Part shown: piece by piece, positions 1 to 4,959 of the stretch
How positions within the stretch are numbered: the stretch's first letter is position 1
Layout of the letters: every line of letters starts with the position of its first letter
Assembly (NCBI GenBank): GCA_947178195.1
Contig: CAMWXM010000183.1
Coordinates: 1-5,747 of the forward strand
DNA from: an uncultured Ruminococcus sp.
GTDB lineage: Bacteria; Bacillota; Clostridia; Oscillospirales; Ruminococcaceae
Direction: 5' to 3'
DNA: 5,747 nucleotides
Translations under genes and position numbers: made by a program
Notes under the pieces: model-generated
What the model was told of the DNA's origin: nothing
Databases searched by the model: none
Seen by the model: only the letters and a program-made list of their open reading frames with translations

Positions 1-55
1 GAGCACTTGACTTTTAATCAAGGTGTCCCGGGTTCGAATCCCGGATGGACCACCA
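1..55 (+). tRNA. tRNA-Lys (anticodon TTT), 3' part, truncated by the window edge
   Basis: This is the 3' part of a tRNA. The anticodon stem CTTGA (6-10) pairs with TCAAG (18-22) around the loop CTTTTAA, which places anticodon TTT at 13-15 (lysine). The T arm is CCGGG (28-32), loop TTCGAAT, CCCGG (40-44). The acceptor 3' strand is 45-51, the discriminator is A52 and the CCA end (53-55) is encoded. The acceptor 5' strand and D arm lie before the window. It is followed 71 bases later by a second lysine tRNA, so the two are probably one transcript. Confidence 0.93.
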
Positions 56-67
56 GAAAAATAAACT

Positions 68-109
68 CAACCAAAGCTTGGTTGCTTTTATATCCCCCTC
101 CATCGAGGG
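68..109 (+). repeat. Two small hairpins in the spacer between the tRNA genes
   Basis: A 7-bp stem CAACCAA (68-74) / TTGGTTG (78-84) with a 3-base loop is followed by CTTTTATAT. A second 5-bp stem is CCCTC (96-100) / GAGGG (105-109) with loop CATC. The first could be a weak terminator, but its T-tract is short and interrupted. Both may simply be processing structures in a two-tRNA precursor. No promoter for the second tRNA is evident in the spacer. Confidence 0.4.
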
Positions 110-126
110 CTAAATTAAATATCAAT

Positions 127-202
127 GCACCTTTAGCTCAGTTGGTAGAGCAACTGACTCTTAATCAGTGGGCCCAGGGTTCGAGTCCCTGAAGGTGCAC
201 CA
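127..202 (+). tRNA. tRNA-Lys (anticodon CTT), complete
   Basis: This is a complete 76-base tRNA. The acceptor stem GCACCTT (127-133) pairs perfectly with AAGGTGC (192-198). The D region contains AGCTCAGTTGGTAGAGC. The anticodon stem ACTGA (153-157) / TCAGT (165-169) encloses CTCTTAA, giving anticodon CTT at 160-162. The T arm is CAGGG (175-179), TTCGAGT, CCCTG (187-191). The discriminator is A199 and CCA (200-202) is encoded. tRNA 3' ends are common landing sites for acquired DNA, and an AT-rich defence operon begins 73 bases downstream. I found no second copy of the tRNA 3' end elsewhere in the window. Confidence 0.97.
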
Positions 203-206
203 AAAG

Positions 207-261
207 ATAACCACTCGAACTTATTTGTTAATGCAAGTGAGTTTTGGGTGGTTATTTTTTT
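207..261 (+). terminator. Intrinsic terminator of the tRNA-Lys unit
   Basis: ATAACCACTC (207-216) pairs with GGGTGGTTAT (246-255) over 10 bp with one G-T wobble, and is followed directly by six Ts (256-261). The apical part (217-245) is long and can form a further short helix (ACTT/AAGT). The hairpin starts four bases after the tRNA CCA end. The methyltransferase start codon lies only 14 bases beyond the T-run, so read-through could feed the defence operon. Confidence 0.75.
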
Positions 262-275
262 AAAGTGGTAACTTT

Positions 276-1310
276 ATGAATTACATTGGTTCAAAATATT
301 CTTTAATAGATTTTTTAAAATCGTCTGTTGCTAAAACGTTGGAAAGCAATGGCGAAACTCGCGCGCCAAATGAGATGATATTTGCGGATTTAATGGCAGG
401 TACGGGCGTTGTTAGCGAGTCATTTAAGCAAGACGGATATTCTGTTATTGCTAATGATATCCAGTATTATAGTTACGTAATTACTAAACATTTAATTGAA
501 AATGACGACAATCTTGACGAAAACAGGTGCATTCAGCTTATCGATGAATTGAATAATCTTGAAGGCGTTGAAGGTTTTGTTTATAAAAACTATTGCTTTG
601 AGGGTACGGAAGGGCAAGAATTCAGACGCATGTATTTTACCGAATACAACGCAAAAAAATGTGATGCTATAAGAATTGCTATTGAAGAAAAATACAAAGC
701 TAATTTAATATCTGAAAATGAATACTTCTTTTTACTCGGTTCACTTATAAACAGTATTGACAAGTATGCAAATACGGCATCCGTGTATGGGGCGTATTTG
801 AAAAAGTTTAAAAAATCAGCGTTAAAAGAAATGAAACTTGAGCCTTTGCCTATTGTGCATGGTCAAGTTGAATGTAAAGTTTATAATGAAGATATAAGTG
901 AACTCATAATGCAAGTTTCGGGTGATATTCTGTATTTAGATCCCCCTTATAATGCAAGACAATATTGTACTAATTACCATTTGCTTGAAACAATCGCAAG
1001 ATATGATAACCCTGTTATCCATGGCAAGACGGGACTTAGAGAATATGCAGAACAAAAAAGCGTTTTTTGTATTAAAAATAAAGTTGAAGAAACATTTGCC
1101 GAACTTATTAAAAACGCAAAATTTAAATATATATTTTTAAGCTATAATAACGAAGGCTTAATGTCTTGCGATACGATAGAACGAATAATGAATAAATATG
1201 GTAAATATAAACTATTATTTCAAGACCACCGCCGTTTTAAAGCGGATAATGCAAGAGAATCAAAAGCGGATATGACCGTTGAATATTTACATTGTTTAAT
1301 AAAGAGGTAA
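276..1310 (+). CDS. D12-class (alpha type) adenine-specific DNA methyltransferase
   Basis: The predicted product is 344 residues and transfers a methyl group from S-adenosylmethionine to the N6 of adenine in a specific DNA site. Motif X-like YIGSK is at 3-7, the S-adenosylmethionine-binding motif I FADLMAGTG at 36-44, and AND (motif II position) at 59-61. The catalytic DPPY is at 222-225, followed by NARQY and FLSYNNEG (287-294). The order X-I-long insert-IV, with about 175 residues for target recognition between motifs I and IV, is the alpha arrangement of the D12 family. Length is normal and all core motifs are intact, so it should be active. The start is preceded by a weak AAGTGG. It heads a four-gene operon and ends 2 bases before the next gene. 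From memory it resembles adenine methyltransferases of CATG-type (NlaIII-like) systems, but specificity cannot be read from the sequence. Confidence 0.9.
   Translation: MNYIGSKYSLIDFLKSSVAKTLESNGETRAPNEMIFADLMAGTGVVSESFKQDGYSVIANDIQYYSYVITKHLIENDDNLDENRCIQLIDELNNLEGVEGFVYKNYCFEGTEGQEFRRMYFTEYNAKKCDAIRIAIEEKYKANLISENEYFFLLGSLINSIDKYANTASVYGAYLKKFKKSALKEMKLEPLPIVHGQVECKVYNEDISELIMQVSGDILYLDPPYNARQYCTNYHLLETIARYDNPVIHGKTGLREYAEQKSVFCIKNKVEETFAELIKNAKFKYIFLSYNNEGLMSCDTIERIMNKYGKYKLLFQDHRRFKADNARESKADMTVEYLHCLIKR
1301..1307 (+). promoter_or_regulatory. Ribosome binding site that fixes the DUF262 gene start
   Basis: AAAGAGG lies inside the last codons of the methyltransferase gene, five bases before ATG 1313. 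It argues for the ATG at 1313 rather than the in-frame TTG at 1292, and implies translational coupling between the two genes. Confidence 0.75.
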
Positions 1311-1312
1311 AA

Positions 1313-2446
1313 ATGGAAAACGAATTAAAAAACACTTTAAATGAAGCAGATGAAAATATAATAGAATCAAGCGACATTACATTGGATAGCTTTGAGAGAG
1401 CAATAGTATTACCTATGGATCTATCTGTCGAATTGATTTCATCGTGGAGTACTGCAAAAAAATTGGATATAAACCCTTCTTTTCAAAGAAGAGTTGTTTG
1501 GGATCAAGTCAGAATGTCGCTGTTTATTGAATCCTTGATTCTTAATGTTCCAATTCCTTCTATTTTATTGGCAAACGATGAAAAGAGTAATAAATTTTTA
1601 GTCATTGATGGAAAACAGAGATTGAGCGCTATTCTGCAATTTGTCGCGCCAGAAAATGAAGGTAAAGGGTTTAAACTTAAAGGACTAAAAGTGTTAAAAG
1701 AACTCAATGGTTATACCTATAAGAAATTAGCTGAAGATACATCTAAAGAACAATACTTAACTCGTATTGAAAATGCTTTATTAAAAACTAATGTTGTCAA
1801 AAAGTATGATTACTGCTTGTTATATTTTATTTTTAGCAGATTGAATAGCGGAAGTGTAGCACTTTCCACACAAGAATTAAGACAATCACTTTATCCTGGA
1901 GAATTCACAGATTTTGTAAACGAGTATTCGATGAGTTCACCCGGAATCAAGAGAGTTCTAAATTTAAAATCGCTAGACAAAAGAATGCGTGATGCTGAGT
2001 TGCTAGTCAGATATTATTCTTTTAAATACTATACTGAATTATATGATGGAAAAATAAATGAGTTTTTTAATAGTACTTGTGAAAAGCTAAATAAAGAATG
2101 GTCGGACAATTCTACTAAAATAAAAGATGATGCAAGTGAAATGGAAAAATCCATAGAATTCATTTATGAAAAATTTGGTGACGACGCCTTTCGCGTTTAT
2201 TTTATAAAAGAAGACGAAGAGTTTTTTGGTCCATTTAACCGCCCGATGTTTGATTTAATGACGAGTATTTTTTCTTTGCAAGAGAATAGGGACAAAGTAA
2301 ATAACAATAATATTGACTTAAAAGCATTTACAATTAATTTGTTTAGAACCAATAAAACATTTGCTGAGGCATTTTTACCTACTACTCATTCAAAAGAGAA
2401 AACAACCACGCGTTTTACTGAATTTTTGAAAGCGCTTTCATTATAA
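1313..2446 (+). CDS. DUF262 (GmrS-like, ParB/sulfiredoxin-fold) defence protein
   Basis: The product is 377 residues from the ATG at 1313, chosen for its AAAGAGG site. The N-terminal domain has the DUF262 signature: PSFQRRVVW at 55-63, the nucleotide-binding type motif IDGKQRLSAI at 98-107 (family form DGQQR), and FSRLNSGSVALSTQELR at 174-190. In GmrSD-type type IV restriction enzymes this domain binds and hydrolyses nucleotide to drive cutting of modified phage DNA by a C-terminal HNH (DUF1524) domain. Here residues 220-377 show no HNH motif, so it is a DUF262-only protein that must rely on a partner. The HEPN gene 12 bases downstream is the obvious candidate. The C-terminal half is charged, helical-looking and not assigned. 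A role as sensor or NTPase switch is inferred from the family, not visible here. Confidence 0.85.
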   Translation: MENELKNTLNEADENIIESSDITLDSFERAIVLPMDLSVELISSWSTAKKLDINPSFQRRVVWDQVRMSLFIESLILNVPIPSILLANDEKSNKFLVIDGKQRLSAILQFVAPENEGKGFKLKGLKVLKELNGYTYKKLAEDTSKEQYLTRIENALLKTNVVKKYDYCLLYFIFSRLNSGSVALSTQELRQSLYPGEFTDFVNEYSMSSPGIKRVLNLKSLDKRMRDAELLVRYYSFKYYTELYDGKINEFFNSTCEKLNKEWSDNSTKIKDDASEMEKSIEFIYEKFGDDAFRVYFIKEDEEFFGPFNRPMFDLMTSIFSLQENRDKVNNNNIDLKAFTINLFRTNKTFAEAFLPTTHSKEKTTTRFTEFLKALSL

Positions 2447-2458
2447 AGAGTTGTAAAT

Positions 2459-3043
2459 ATGACTAAAGAATATGAATACTTAGAGAGTCGAATTCAATCT
2501 ATAACAAAAACTTTTGAGGAAGTTTTACCTTCAGACCAGTTAAATCAAACAGATGATAAATATCAAAATTTAATAAAGTCATATATACTACTTTGCCACG
2601 CTGAATATGAAAAATATTTTGAGGACTTATGCTTGACGATAATAAGTAATGCAAAAGCAAAATTTGACGCATCTGGTGAAACGAGTGCTCCTCTTTTATG
2701 CCTGTCTCTAATGATGAAAAAAGAATTTAAAAATAATGAGTCAGCAAGAGAAAGACTTAATAATCTATATAGTAATTATCATACACTAATAAAAGCAAAT
2801 CATGGGATTAAAAAATCCAATATTGAGGAAATGCTTAATCCTGTGAGTTTGATAGTGGAAAGCTTGTCGGATGTATATTTAGGCAGTATGGATACTTTTG
2901 GTAAAAAACGTGGTGAAATAGCACATAATGATTCAAATGCTTTAAAAACTTTATATAATTTTCAAGTTGAAAAGAGCAAAATTCTTGATATCTTGAATGA
3001 TACGCTAGAACAAATTGATAACAAAGCGGAAACATATTTATAA
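2459..3043 (+). CDS. HEPN-domain protein, probable ribonuclease of the DUF262-linked type
   Basis: The product is 194 residues, largely alpha-helical by composition, with no signal peptide or membrane segment. The sequence RGEIAHND at 151-158 gives the Rx4H motif (R151, H156) that forms the metal-independent RNase site of HEPN proteins. An upstream helix SYILLCHAEYEKYFEDL (41-57) resembles the first helix of the RiboL-PSP/MAE_28990-like HEPN group. Proteins of this group are often found next to DUF262 genes, as here. AAAGAG (2445-2450) precedes the start by eight bases. HEPN nucleases in defence loci typically cleave tRNA or mRNA and arrest growth of infected cells. The substrate and the idea that the DUF262 protein controls it are inference. 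The family name is from memory, while the motif is directly visible. Confidence 0.8.
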   Translation: MTKEYEYLESRIQSITKTFEEVLPSDQLNQTDDKYQNLIKSYILLCHAEYEKYFEDLCLTIISNAKAKFDASGETSAPLLCLSLMMKKEFKNNESARERLNNLYSNYHTLIKANHGIKKSNIEEMLNPVSLIVESLSDVYLGSMDTFGKKRGEIAHNDSNALKTLYNFQVEKSKILDILNDTLEQIDNKAETYL

Positions 3044-3049
3044 ATAAAT

Positions 3050-3838
3050 ATGAGTAAAATCAACGATTTAAATATAGAAAATTGGAAAGAGTTGACAGAC
3101 ATTTGGACAGATAGTCTTTGGATAATTCCTGCAAGAGATAATTCAGGTGCGCACAGCGGGCACTATCACGGCAATTTCGTTCCGCAAATTCCCCACCAAT
3201 TGCTTGCAAGATATACAAAAGCAGGCGATTTTGTATTAGACCCATTTGCCGGAAGTGGTACAACACTTATTGAAGCTCAAAGAATGAAACGCAATTCAAT
3301 AGGAATTGAGTTGCAGCCTCAAGTTGCTATGGAAGCAATAGGCAGAATTCATTCCGAGCAAAAGGACGGAATAATTGCCGATACATTTGTTGATGATAGT
3401 AAAACCTTTGATACTAGCAGAATAATAAATGCCTATCATATTGACAAAGTTCAATTTATTATTTATCACCCACCGTATTGGGATATAATAAAATTCAGCG
3501 ATGACATTAACGATTTATCAAATTCTCCTACGCTTGAAGATTTTATAGAAAATTTTAAACAGGTCGTGCGCAACACCATTTCATTATTAGAGAAAGGAAG
3601 ATATTGCGCCGTTGTGATAGGAGATAAATACGCAAATAGTCAAATAATACCGTTGAGCTTTTATTGTATGCAGGCAATGCAACAAGAAGGCTTAACGCTT
3701 AAAGCAACAATTATAAAAAACTTCGAGGAAACAAAAGGCAAGGCAAATCAAAAAGCATTATGGCGGCGTAGAGCATTGCAAAACGGTTTATACATATTTA
3801 AACACGAGTATATCTTTGTATTTAAAAAGGAGAAGTAA
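3050..3838 (+). CDS. Second DNA amino-methyltransferase (N4-cytosine or N6-adenine) with HPPY catalytic motif
   Basis: The product is 262 residues of the N6_N4_Mtase superfamily. HYHGNFVPQIPHQLLARY (38-55) is the motif X region, DPFAGSGTT (64-72) is motif I, and GIEL (85-88) is the motif II acidic strand. The motif IV position reads HPPY at 140-143 (YHPPYWDIIKF) instead of the usual D/N/S-PPY/W. EYIFVFKK (253-260) is the typical end of the fold. Only about 68 residues separate motifs I and IV, so any target recognition region must follow motif IV. The order therefore differs from both the D12 enzyme upstream and standard beta enzymes. The start has no clear ribosome binding site and lies 6 bases after the HEPN stop, so translation is probably coupled. 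It could protect one strand of an asymmetric site or carry an independent specificity. Adenine versus cytosine cannot be decided. Confidence 0.85.
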   Translation: MSKINDLNIENWKELTDIWTDSLWIIPARDNSGAHSGHYHGNFVPQIPHQLLARYTKAGDFVLDPFAGSGTTLIEAQRMKRNSIGIELQPQVAMEAIGRIHSEQKDGIIADTFVDDSKTFDTSRIINAYHIDKVQFIIYHPPYWDIIKFSDDINDLSNSPTLEDFIENFKQVVRNTISLLEKGRYCAVVIGDKYANSQIIPLSFYCMQAMQQEGLTLKATIIKNFEETKGKANQKALWRRRALQNGLYIFKHEYIFVFKKEK

Positions 3839-3854
3839 ACACTTCTCCTTTTTT
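3824..3854. terminator. Bidirectional intrinsic terminator between convergent operons
   Basis: A perfect 13-bp stem is formed by 3824-3836 (A5 then GGAGAAGT) and 3841-3853 (ACTTCTCC then T5), with loop AAAC. The A-run on one side and T-run on the other give a uridine tract in both directions. The stop codon of the second methyltransferase (3836-3838) begins inside the stem. The stop codon of the nuclease gene (3853-3855 on the minus strand) begins in the opposite arm. Confidence 0.88.
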
Positions 3855-4455
3855 ATTTCTTCACAATTAAATGTTTTTTAAATTCAATCGGATCATACCA
3901 GTAACAGCCTATGCAGGCGTTTTCTTCAAAATTGTGATGCGATGTACCAGCGTAATACGACATAGGATATCCCAATAATTTTGCATCAAACCGAATTTGA
4001 GTTCTTTTGCACTCTTTGCAAAATTGCCGTTTAGCATCATTGGCAGCCTTGCTCAATGGTTGAAAATCTTCAATGCGTTGGTCTTCATTAAGCATAACTC
4101 TATCTTCGTTTTTCATTCCATTTTTATGATCAACTTCAGGATTAGATGTGCCTAAAACTACACAACGCTTAGATTGAATTACGTTCTTTATGGATGAATC
4201 GATATAAGACGAGTATGACTTACCCGTATTAAAACCCACAGTTCTTATTGCATCTGTCTTGTTACCAGGTGTTAGGCTTTTATCACGTTCAATCAAATAT
4301 TTTCTTCCAAAAGAACCGTCATCTCTAGACCAACCTGCACCGTTTAATAATTGTAGACCTTGATATTTGCCTACAAACTCTGTAACATATACCCATCGAC
4401 TATATCCGTTTTCATCAACTTGAGCTAATTCTTCAAACAACTCAATTTTTGTCAT
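3853..4455 (-). CDS. HNH-family type II restriction endonuclease (NlaIII/ICEA1-like, tentative)
   Basis: The product is 200 residues. The HNH (beta-beta-alpha metal) core starts at VDHKNG (108-113; catalytic-type D109-H110) and continues with DFQPLSKAANDAKRQ (130-144), which supplies the central Asn (N139). It is bracketed by two CxxC pairs, CKEC (146-149) and CIGC (181-184), that probably hold a structural zinc. The layout of late CxxC, LGYPMSYYAGTSHH (161-174) and a terminal CYWYD agrees, from memory, with the NlaIII/IceA1 group cutting CATG. That subgroup is tentative. It is co-transcribed with and downstream of the controller gene, the usual C-R order that delays nuclease synthesis. Its AGAGG site overlaps the end of that gene. 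It converges with the methyltransferase operon. An alternative is an HNH nuclease with another target. Confidence 0.78.
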   Translation of the reverse strand: MTKIELFEELAQVDENGYSRWVYVTEFVGKYQGLQLLNGAGWSRDDGSFGRKYLIERDKSLTPGNKTDAIRTVGFNTGKSYSSYIDSSIKNVIQSKRCVVLGTSNPEVDHKNGMKNEDRVMLNEDQRIEDFQPLSKAANDAKRQFCKECKRTQIRFDAKLLGYPMSYYAGTSHHNFEENACIGCYWYDPIEFKKHLIVKK

Positions 4456-4462
4456 AATGTAT

Positions 4463-4468
4463 TCCTCT
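4463..4468 (-). promoter_or_regulatory. Ribosome binding site of the nuclease gene, overlapping the regulator stop codon
   Basis: The minus strand reads TAAGAGGAATACATTATG: the TAA stop of the regulator runs into AGAGGA, seven bases before the nuclease ATG. The site supports the ATG at 4455 and indicates coupled translation. Confidence 0.75.
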
Positions 4469-4671
4469 TAAAAATTAAAAAATTCGCTAAATGAAACTTC
4501 CAGCGCATTGACTATTTTTTCTAATGTAGCTATTGAAATGTTGCGTTTACCAACTTCAAGACTTGCTATATATGTTCTGTGAACACCTGATCGAAAGCCT
4601 AATTCTTCCTGACTTATGCCAAGCTTACCGCGTAATTCTTTTATACGCATACCGATTTTTTCTTCAATCAT
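4468..4671 (-). CDS. XRE-type helix-turn-helix regulator, probable restriction controller (C) protein
   Basis: The product is 67 residues and almost entirely one DNA-binding domain. The helix-turn-helix spans about residues 18-43: GISQEELGFRSGVHRTYIASLE, followed by GKRNISIATLEKIVNALEV and a short FFNF end. This pattern (SQEELAFRSG-x-HRTYI-x-x-E-x-G-x-RN) is the one seen in controller proteins of type II restriction-modification systems. They bind as dimers at their own promoter and set the timing of nuclease expression. GGAG lies six bases before the ATG. A strong promoter overlapped by a perfect inverted repeat is directly upstream, and the HNH nuclease gene follows immediately. Unlike many C genes, it does not sit next to the methyltransferase promoter. 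Confidence 0.87.
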   Translation of the reverse strand: MIEEKIGMRIKELRGKLGISQEELGFRSGVHRTYIASLEVGKRNISIATLEKIVNALEVSFSEFFNF

Positions 4672-4697
4672 AATTTTCTCCGACTTGTTTTAATAAA

Positions 4698-4726
4698 ATT
4701 ATAAAAAAATGTTACTCATTTATCAA
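4698..4726 (-). promoter_or_regulatory. Sigma-70-type promoter of the regulator-nuclease operon
   Basis: On the minus strand TTGATA (4726-4721) and TATAAT (4703-4698) are separated by exactly 17 bases. The -10 is a consensus match and the -35 is close to consensus. The predicted start near 4691 gives a leader of about 20 bases containing the GGAG site. Confidence 0.82.
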
Positions 4727-4741
4727 CACTCAATGAGTAAC
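4711..4741. promoter_or_regulatory. Perfect 10-bp inverted repeat, candidate operator of the XRE regulator
   Basis: GTTACTCATT (4711-4720) and AATGAGTAAC (4732-4741) are exact reverse complements separated by 11 bases, so their centres are 21 bp apart, about two helical turns. The proximal arm fills the first ten bases of the -35/-10 spacer. The -35 hexamer lies in the gap between the arms, and the distal arm lies just upstream of it. A regulator bound to the distal arm could activate, and one bound to the proximal arm would block RNA polymerase. The arms do not match the common GACT-AGTC C-box. Confidence 0.72.
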
Positions 4742-4831
4742 AATCGCTATTGTATTTGGAATATAGCTATATCACGAAATGCAAGTTAATGTTAGCACAG
4801 TTCGACTATCTTTACTAGCTTTACATCATAC

Positions 4832-4872
4832 GCAACCTTATGCGAATAGTCGTATACGGTTGCATTTTTTTT
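4832..4872 (+). terminator. Strong plus-strand intrinsic terminator with no evident gene
   Basis: GCAACC (4832-4837) pairs with GGTTGC (4858-4863). Within it, TATGCGA pairs with TCGTATA after one mismatch and with one G-T pair, and the loop is ATAG. Eight Ts follow (4865-4872). No plus-strand gene precedes it after the terminator at 3824-3854. Confidence 0.75.
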
Positions 4873-4877
4873 GTGAA

Positions 4878-4912
4878 GTAAATATCCACCCGCATAGCGG
4901 GTGGATATTTAC
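4878..4912. repeat. Perfect 16-bp-stem palindrome with 3-base loop (REP-like)
   Basis: GTAAATATCCACCCGC (4878-4893) and GCGGGTGGATATTTAC (4897-4912) are exact reverse complements around ATA. The GC-rich core CCACCCGC sits on AT-rich flanks, and no T-run follows on either strand, so it is not a standard terminator. Such isolated palindromes often turn out to be dispersed repeats or transposon-end hairpins. Copy number cannot be judged from this window. Confidence 0.7.
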
Positions 4913-4959
4913 AACCAAAATTGTAACCAGTGTTGGTTCAAGTTAATTATCTAAATTTT

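Larger units (their letters stand above)
4742..4959. other. Gene-free junction between the defence cassette and the GH3 remnant
   Basis: No convincing gene is present. The stretch contains a plus-strand terminator (4832-4872), a perfect long palindrome (4878-4912), and a 5-bp hairpin AACCA/TGGTT (4925-4938). The last could be a weak end-of-transcript structure for the minus-strand GH3 gene. Another AT-rich inverted repeat, GTTAATTA (4942-4949) / TAATTAAC (4961-4968), overlaps the GH3 stop codon. Base composition changes from AT-rich to near 50% GC just beyond. The right edge of the acquired DNA probably lies here. Confidence 0.6.

Noticed and set aside
7..192. Plus-strand 61-codon open frame over the tRNA genes
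   Set aside because: It runs through two tRNAs and is a chance frame over structural RNA.
207..255. ACTC (213-216 region) and GAGT (239-242) as a second operator for the XRE regulator before the methyltransferase operon
   Set aside because: Only four bases match the operator arm, the spacing differs, and the bases are explained by the terminator hairpin.
952..1140. Alternate-frame plus-strand open frame inside the D12 methyltransferase
   Set aside because: It is a shadow of a gene with intact motifs in the main frame and shows no recognisable domain.
1292..1312. Upstream TTG start adding seven residues to the DUF262 protein
   Set aside because: It lies inside the preceding gene without a ribosome binding site, while ATG 1313 has AAAGAGG five bases upstream.
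1504..1707. Minus-strand open frame opposite the DUF262 gene (others at 2835-3035 and 3060-3266)
   Set aside because: They are antisense shadows of well-supported genes, with no ribosome site or domain.
4795..4868. Minus-strand reading of about 24 codons, ATVYDYSHKVAYD..., ending in TAA at 4795-4797
   Set aside because: It overlaps the terminator hairpin, has no start codon with a ribosome site, and its length is easily reached by chance, so there is no basis for calling a gene fragment.
127..4959. Integrative element with attachment-site repeats of the tRNA 3' end
   Set aside because: I looked for a second copy of the T-arm and acceptor sequence near 4742-4959 and found only a trivial TTCGA match; no integrase is present in the window.
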